Source: Delphinapterus leucas
Lineage: Eukaryota > Chordata > Mammalia > Artiodactyla > Monodontidae
Assembly (NCBI RefSeq): GCF_002288925.2
Contig: NW_022098050.1
Span: 7,697,638-7,761,637, forward strand
Length of the DNA stretch: 64,000 nt
Direction of reading: 5' to 3'
Shown: piece by piece, positions 58,161 to 64,000 of the stretch
Layout of the letters: every line of letters begins with the position of its first letter
How positions within the stretch are numbered: the first letter of the stretch is position 1
The notes under the pieces: model-generated
Told to the model about the DNA's origin: nothing
Database searches by the model: none
What the model saw: the letters and a program-made list of their open reading frames with translations, nothing else
Position numbers and translations under genes: made by a program

Positions 58161-58485
58161 AGGACTTCCCTGGTGGCACAGTGGTTAAGAATCCACCTGC
58201 CAATGCAGGGGACACGGGTTCGAGCCCTGGTCCGGGAAGATCCCACATGCCGCGGAGCAACTAAGCCCGTGCGCCACAACTACTGAGCCTGCACTCTAGA
58301 GCCCACGAGCCACAACTACTGAAGCCCACGTGCCTAGAGCCCGTGCTCCGCAACAAGAGAAGCCACCGCAATGAGGAGCCCGCACACCACAACGAAGAGT
58401 AGTACCTGCTCACCGCAACTAGAGGAAGCCCGCACACAGCAACAAATACCCAACGCAGCCAAAAATAAATAAATTAATTTTTTTT
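58161..58485 (+). mobile_element. CHR-1-type SINE
   Basis: Starts GGACTTCCCTGGTGGCACAG; B box GGTTCGAGCCCT; the long CHR-1 body with CACAACTACTGAAGCCCACG; an AAATAAATAAATT tail. TSD AAAAAGTAAGTCTCC at 58146-58160 and AAAAAGTAAATCTCT at 58486-58500 (two differences). Confidence 0.95.
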
Positions 58486-58589
58486 AAAAAGTAAATCTCT
58501 GGTAGATAAGATCACTTTGCAATACTCACAAGAGAGGCTTGAAATCTTCAATTCCCAGGGCAAAGTAGGGTTCTAAATTGCAAAGGGGG

Positions 58590-58787
58590 CCTCTTGCCTT
58601 CCAAGATGGCCCACACTCTGTCTATGGAGTGTGTATCTCCCTGAATAAACCTTTCACTTTACTATGTCTTGCTCTTGAATTCTTGCCTGCACAAAGCCAA
58701 GAACCCACACTTGGCGGCCATCCCAGGGACTCAGACATGACTTGGGATGTGACCATCCTCTCGCACCCCACTCTCTTTCTTGCAACA
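58590..58787 (+). repeat. LTR-derived R-U5-like segment
   Basis: Starts at the insertion boundary with no U3, as expected if it was copied from a capped RNA. AATAAA is at 58644-58649, followed by CTTTCACTTTACTATGTCTT and a U5-like stretch ending near TTGCAACA. The endogenous retrovirus family is not resolved. Confidence 0.65.
58602..58611 (+). promoter_or_regulatory. YY1-type motif at the composite's 5' end
   Basis: CAAGATGGCC matches the YY1 consensus. Its AAGATGG core begins at base 14 of the insertion, the same offset as in the full-length L1 at 48535. Confidence 0.5.
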
Positions 58788-58794
58788 TCTTTTC

Positions 58795-58812
58795 TGGCAC
58801 CCAATGCGGGGC
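58795..58812 (+). other. Retroviral primer-binding site, tRNA-Lys-like
   Basis: TGGCACCCAATGCGGGGC differs at 3 of 18 positions from the tRNA-Lys(1,2)-type primer-binding site common in class II endogenous retroviruses. It lies 7 bases after the U5-like CA end. It identifies the upstream DNA as a retroviral 5' LTR end. Confidence 0.65.
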
Positions 58813-59133
58813 CTCAAAGGCCATAATCTCGATCCACCTATTGGGCTATGGCTCCCCTCTGAAGGGTGGCTGGGCCTTATCCTGAGCCATGTAGATTCGA
58901 GTAGCCCGTTAAGTGGCAGCTGACGTCGCCTGCAGGATCTGGCACAGACCAGTTCTCTGGCCGTGAAGAAGCGCACTGAGGCCAAGGCTTTTCCCCCTCA
59001 GTCTTTCTCATCTTCCTATTGCTCTATCTCTTTGGACTTGAAAAGATCCACCCAGACGACCACCAAACATCCAAATTAAGACGGCGTGGCAAGTAATTGA
59101 CAACTTGGTTGGGTCTAAAGAACTCCTGCCAGG
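58813..59133 (+). other. Retroviral leader-like sequence
   Basis: Non-coding in appearance, between the primer-binding site and the SINE. The minus frame at 58731-58985 is an artefact. It has no gag-like frame that I can recognise. Confidence 0.5.
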
Positions 59134-59404
59134 GGGCTTATCTGGTGGCGCAGTGGTTGAGAATCTGCCTGCCAATGTTGGGGACACGGGTTCAAGCCCT
59201 GGTCTGGGAGGATCCCACATGCCGCGGATCAACTAGGCCCGTGAGCCACAACTACTGAGCCTGCGCTCTGCAACAGGAGAGGCCGCGATAGTGAGAGGCC
59301 CACGCACCGCGATGAAGAGTGGCCCCTGCTTGCCGCAACTAGAGAAAGCCCTCGCAGAGAAACGAAGACCCAGCACAGCCAAAAATAAAAAAATAAAATA
59401 AATT
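59134..59404 (+). mobile_element. CHR SINE part of the composite
   Basis: GGGCTTATCTGGTGGCGCAG, B box GGTTCAAGCCCT and the CHR-1-type 3' body (TTGCCGCAACTAGAGAAAGC), then AAAATAAAAAAATAAAATAA. It has no TSD of its own on the left; its left neighbour is the leader, and its right neighbour is the TSD of the whole composite. Confidence 0.9.
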
Positions 59405-59420
59405 TAAATTGCAAAGGGGG

Positions 59421-61054
59421 AGTCAATGTTCAAAGGCAGAAGACTGGAAGAGAGTGAAGGGTAGACCTGGGCACAGGCTGAGGGGACTCCAACAGTAGAT
59501 GATAGTTGAATTTTTATATCTGTCCATCCTCCAGGGAGAGCTCAGCCTCTGTCTGTGATGTCTGAAATGCATAGCTTCAAGGCAGTCAATTAAGATGCTC
59601 TTATTTTTCACAGCAGTTCTCTTTGGGATTCTTTGACTTGGAAAACAAATGAACCAAAATGAAGTTAATGACTCTTTCAAGTCCTTCCATCAAAGGCTCC
59701 CAAATTATATACATTGTATCAGTGAAAAATGCCCCAGTAGGAAAATCAGTTGCTCTGGGACATAGCGATGGGGGGAAGGGAGGAAACAGAAGATGCTAAG
59801 CCTGAGTGAGATCCTAAAGATGGCACAGAGTTGCTGGCTCCAGCCACAGGAAATGAAGGGACTGGCACAGGGAAGGTACATAACCATTTAAATTCCAACC
59901 TCCATCCCACACTTCCCTCTTTAGAGGCCAGATGTGATCACAGCATGGATAGCAGCAACTATAATATCCATATTAAGAAATCAGTGCTCCTTCCTTATTA
60001 TTAGATTTGGAAAAAAAATGTGAGACGGTCTGGACATCCATTAGAACCATAGGCATACCTGTGTGTTACTGGGTACAATTAGCAATTAAATTCGTGGCTT
60101 TCCTCTGTTTTTACCCAAGAAGTTCACCTTATGATTTTCTCAAAAATCATTATTTACGTCCAAAATCCCAAACTGAGCTGGGATCATAGTTACTAAGAAA
60201 AAATAAACCTCAAGCCAATTAGATTACTTAAAAATACACACAAGAGGCATAAACTATTCTATTCCCTGGAAAAAGAGTAGGATCTGTACTGCCTCTGTCA
60301 GCTAAATATTAGTCAAGACACGTAAAATTTATCCTTTGACCTCAGCTAAAGTTGCTGTCCTTACTGTGAAATTTGTTGGCTATACTAGAATCATCTCAGC
60401 CCTTGAAAAATCATAAAGACATGTTGGAAAGTTAATCTGAATAACATCACAATCTTATAAAAATGGACAGACTATATCAAACAAGTATTTTTATGCATTG
60501 GAACAAGAGCTTGAAAAACAGATGTCTTTTCCTAGGTATGCCAAACACATTTCAGAAGTGGTCAGGAAGGGAAGGAGTTTGTAGAAATTATTCCAGATGA
60601 GGCAAACAAATAGGCAGAAATGTCCATCTTTTAATATGTCTTAGAGTGGTGATAGGAAATACATCGTTTTCTTTTTCCTCTTCTTATTCCCATCCCATAA
60701 CATTAATTGAATTCTGAGATTTCAGAATCAAAATGTTTCATTAGCTACAGACCAGTCACATCTCCTCACTTCCTAAGCATACTTAGAACTGCCTGTAAAT
60801 AACAGATCTTCATGATGGTGACCAGAAGCCAGTTAAAGCCCTCCTTCTCCTACCCTGTCATCAAGACATGATAATTTGGTAAAGCTCCAGTGGTCTCCAG
60901 TGGTCAACAGATTTATGAAGGTCCTGCTAGCCCAGCTTGCCCTCCGGGTGCCCTGAATCTAGAAAAGACAAGTAGGAAGAAAAGGTTTTAAAGAGCTCAT
61001 AAGATATATCTTTAATCTGGTAAACAAGATTATTTGGATTTCGGGGGTTAAAAT
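59421..61054. other. Unassigned intergenic DNA
   Basis: Nothing recognised. Frames of 60-85 codons on both strands show no domain. Confidence 0.35.
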
Positions 61055-61066
61055 ACCCAGAAAATG

Positions 61067-61285
61067 GGGGCTTCCCTGGTGGCGCAGTGGTTGAGAGTCC
61101 GCCTGCCGACGCGGGGGACACGGGTTCGTGCCCCGGTCCGGGAAGATCCCACATGCCGCGGAGCGGCTGGGCCCGTGAGCCATGGCCTCTGAGCCTGCAC
61201 GTCCGGAGCCTGTGCTCCGCGACGGGAGAGGCCACAAAAGAGAGAGGCCCACATAAACAAAAAAAAAAAAAAAAAAAAACAAAAA
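61067..61285 (+). mobile_element. CHR-2-type SINE
   Basis: GGGGCTTCCCTGGTGGCGCA, B box GGTTCGTGCCCC, CHR-2 body and a long A-tail (over 20 A). The perfect 12-bp TSD ACCCAGAAAATG is at 61055-61066 and 61286-61297. The long pure tail suggests a recent insertion. The 132- and 107-codon minus frames are artefacts. Confidence 0.96.
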
Positions 61286-61297
61286 ACCCAGAAAATG

Positions 61298-64000
61298 AAT
61301 AAGAATGAGACTGGAAAATAGTCATTTCACAGTTTCCATATGGTGGTCACGTTTGGGAGGACTCTTTTTTAGGAGTCCTGGGACAGCTACATATCTGAGT
61401 TATTACTTCTGTCCTTTTGTCCTGACTTTTAGGGAATATTTGTTTATAATCAAACCCCAAAGAACAGACTGCAGTACAGACACAAGACCGATTTCTGAGC
61501 AATATCTCTGAGTAGAAAACTTCAATTCCCCTGTTAGAAAAGAAGCACCGACTGTGGGATAGATGTAGAAAAGAAATGATGAGAAACTCAATCCACACCC
61601 AGAGTTCAGTGAAGGTCACTTCAGGATGATGATGGGGCGAAATGAAGCTGTGTATCTGCAAACTAAATTAATAAATGAATCTGCAAAGCATACAGGCTGA
61701 CCATGACATAAATGCATATCCTTCTTCCAACCAAATTATAGTTCATAGCTCCTCTCAGAAGGATTGCCTCTCTGAGTGCTGACTCCAAGGAAGCCTTCTC
61801 CCTGGTGGGTTGTCCCTGACAAGTATAAATGTTACCCTTTTCCATCTATTGCCCACTGATGACAAAAGGAAACTAATTAAACATAATTTCCAGGCTTTCA
61901 GAGTTAAGGTCCCTTCAGTGGCCTGAGAATGACTTGCCGGTTTGGAATGGTGCCAACTGTGTGTTGGATCTGAGCAATGATCCTGCACTCATATAAATTC
62001 TAGAGCTAATGGTGAAATAATAGAGTCACAATTTGTGGGAAGCATATTTTTCTGTCCTGAAGAATGAAGTCCCTGCAGATGTGCAGTGAATGCATCAGTG
62101 TTCCGCTATTGTAAAGCCTCCTAAAGCCTCCTCCTAAATCCACAAAATCTCCTGAAGCATTTCAAGTTTGTGGTATTTTCTATTATCTTTAAATGTGGTG
62201 TTTTCATGGCTTATTTACTTAAAGCCTCATTGTACATTTGTGAATAAATTTCTTGGCATAGCATTTCAGTGACAGCATTAGTTTCTCTATATGAATAAAT
62301 GCAGCCACATACAAATATCTCTACTGTCCATTTCTCTGAGTGGTAAAACTGATTTTTTTTTTTACAGCATTTCTATTCTTACCATACCAGAGAAGTCTGC
62401 CGGCTAAACAATTAACTAGGATTGGACAATAACTTATTTAGTCTCATGTGCTCGCTGTATTTGCTTATTGTATTGTTGGTTTTTGTGGCCTGCACTGGTC
62501 TGGTCTGGCCTTTACTCTTGACTCCATCATGTGCCCAAGAACAGTACCTGATACATAGTAGATGCCCAATTAAAATTTTCTCAGTTTTACATCTATATAT
62601 ACACACACACACCACACATACACAGCTTGTCTGATTGCTTGGCTCTTAGGCTTGTGTCAATTACACACAGTGGAAGGACAAGTTCAACAGTTGTTCCAGT
62701 GGATACCTTCTGGAAACTTGTCAGCATGGAAGACCTAGAAATAGGTCTTGTTCTAGCTTTACCAGGGCATAGATAGCCCTGGCTGATTGAGTTGCCTGGC
62801 ATGCAGATGAAGTTTTAGAAACTAAACCTGACATAGCTGTATGAGCTTAGAGCTGAGATTTGACCTGTGAAATGGTGCACTGTACTGATGACCATGGGCA
62901 AGAATTGTCCTCACCACTTTCCCCAGGGCACTGATGCTTGCATTATTCCTGTAGGTAAGTAGACTATTAAAAAGTCATATTTGTAGGACACTTAGTTGTA
63001 ACTGTGTTCCTTTACAGACAGGTAGTTTCTCTAGAAGTATTGCATGTGCATAATCCTCTTTATGAATTACAATTAGAGGCTTTCATGCTTGAACAGTTTT
63101 ATCTGCTTTGGCCCAATTAAATCTGGCAGGATAAATATTTAAGAGGGAGAGGTGTACAGTTTTATAGGTAAATCTGTGAACGTTGCTTCTTACTGAGGTT
63201 CATTGTATACAAACTGCTTTTCATGTTAACAGCACTCAAAGTGCTTCCCTGAAACTTCACCAAGTGGGTTAAGCGACACTCCTTGTATTAAGCCTTCCAG
63301 CATGTATTTTAGAAGTTTACTGCCTCATTGTTTCTAAATAATGCATTTAACAGAAGGAGGTAACCATGTTGACTTCCTCTAAGAGTATCACATATTTAGA
63401 TACAGTCAACCCAAAAGCTCCATATTCAGAAGTCTATACTTAGATCCCAGCTGTTTGTTTTGATTTCTAATTCATAGTTACTCACTGAATGGGTTTTTGC
63501 AACAGAAGATGAAAGAGGATTTTGTTTGCTTATATATTACCCGTATGTAAGGGTTTCCCTTACTTTTCATTGAGGAAGTTGAATTCCTTTTAATGATGAT
63601 GAGATTTTTTTTTTTATTAAGCCCAGCCAACTTTGCCCTTTCTTTCTGCTCGTAAAATGAGCATTATTTCCTAGGTATTACAAAGGCCAAATATTATATT
63701 TTAATATCATCATGAAATGGGATCATATTTTTGAAACATTGCCACGTGTCTGCACATTCTTCAACTAGGCTCTTGCCTATTGGAGCAGTGGAGTTTCAGT
63801 GTTTCAGGGGAAGGGTAGATACACCCACCAGGAGAACTTTACCATTTCTCAGCATCAAGGGTCAAATTTAAATTTTATTTGCATTCTTAGGAAAACAACA
63901 AGCTTGAAAATCATGCTTTGGAGAGAGAGAAAATTTCATAAATTCCTTTAGCATATCAAAGCTCAAGCATGGAAAGCTCTTGGTGGGTATTTCTAGTGTT
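61298..64000. other. Unassigned intergenic DNA to the window end
   Basis: No gene recognised. 62510-62580 (GTACCTGATACATAGTAGAT, CCCAATTAAAATTTTC) resembles the 3' end of an L2 or MIR. Short AC and T runs occur at 62600 and 63610. Frames up to 104 codons at 61347-61661 lack domains. Confidence 0.35.

Larger units (their letters stand above)
58590..59404 (+). mobile_element. Composite LTR-leader plus CHR SINE retroposon
   Basis: One insertion bounded by a perfect 16-bp TSD, TAAATTGCAAAGGGGG, at 58574-58589 and 59405-59420. Inside, in order and all in sense: an LTR R-like start, a polyadenylation signal, a U5-like stretch, a tRNA-Lys-like primer-binding site, about 320 bases of leader-like DNA, then a CHR SINE from about 59134 with an A-rich tail that meets the right TSD. 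No LTR follows the SINE, so this is not a provirus. It looks like a read-through RNA from an LTR promoter into a SINE, copied by L1 machinery. It encodes no viral protein that I can see. Confidence 0.8.

Noticed and set aside
58590..59404. A provirus or solo LTR
   Set aside because: There is no U3, no second LTR and no gag, pol or env-like frame. The right end is a SINE tail abutting the TSD.
60927..61325. 132- and 107-codon minus frames, and similar ones at 37500-37889, 38991-39314 and 46771-47055
   Set aside because: All are antisense readings of CHR-2 SINEs, giving the same peptide family at each site.

Overview
The window looks like an intergenic or deep-intronic stretch of a mammalian nuclear genome, most likely a cetacean. 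The tRNA-derived SINEs that begin GGGCTTCCCTGGTGGCGCAG are the CHR family of whales and hippos. The young LINEs are L1. I saw no BovB or Bov-tA, which argues against a ruminant. I found no protein-coding host gene, functional rRNA or tRNA gene, or CRISPR array. Almost every long reading frame is a piece of a retrotransposon or a chance frame. Repeat calls come from recognising family consensus features by eye, so subfamily names are approximate. Target-site duplications (TSDs) were read directly.

Layout. 1-6.3 kb: an L1 tail, an MLT1 LTR relic and unassigned AT-rich DNA. 6.3-13.3 kb: decayed L2 LINEs (minus, then plus with a recognisable RT motif), broken by a twin-primed L1, a CHR-1 SINE, an MLT1A LTR and a further L1. 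14-24 kb: nested SINE-in-L1, MIRs, L1 3' ends, and a MER5A split by an old L1-like segment that carries a 112-bp tandem duplication. 24.0-24.4 kb: a minus-strand L1 3' end joined to a 25-nt piece identical to 5S rRNA, both inside one TSD. 27-29 kb: a tail-less internal L1 fragment, then a young L1 nested in an older one with a short apparent 3' transduction. 30-41 kb: CHR SINEs, MER20, an MLT1 LTR, an L2, a hAT relic and MIRs. 42.9-55.8 kb: an L1-rich block that includes an internally deleted Tigger transposon with both ends and a full-length but mutated L1 (48535-55769). 58-61.3 kb: CHR SINEs and a composite insertion.

The most unusual object is at 58590-59404. It is an LTR-derived leader (poly(A) signal, U5-like stretch, tRNA-Lys-like primer-binding site) fused to a CHR SINE with its A-rich tail, the whole flanked by one perfect 16-bp TSD. 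It appears to be an LTR-started, SINE-terminated chimeric transcript copied in by L1 machinery. Its 5' end has a YY1-type motif at +14, the same offset as in the full-length L1 of this window. The L1-5S chimera is second. The window's elements work together only in the sense that the L1 enzymes evidently mobilised L1, SINE and chimeric RNAs here.
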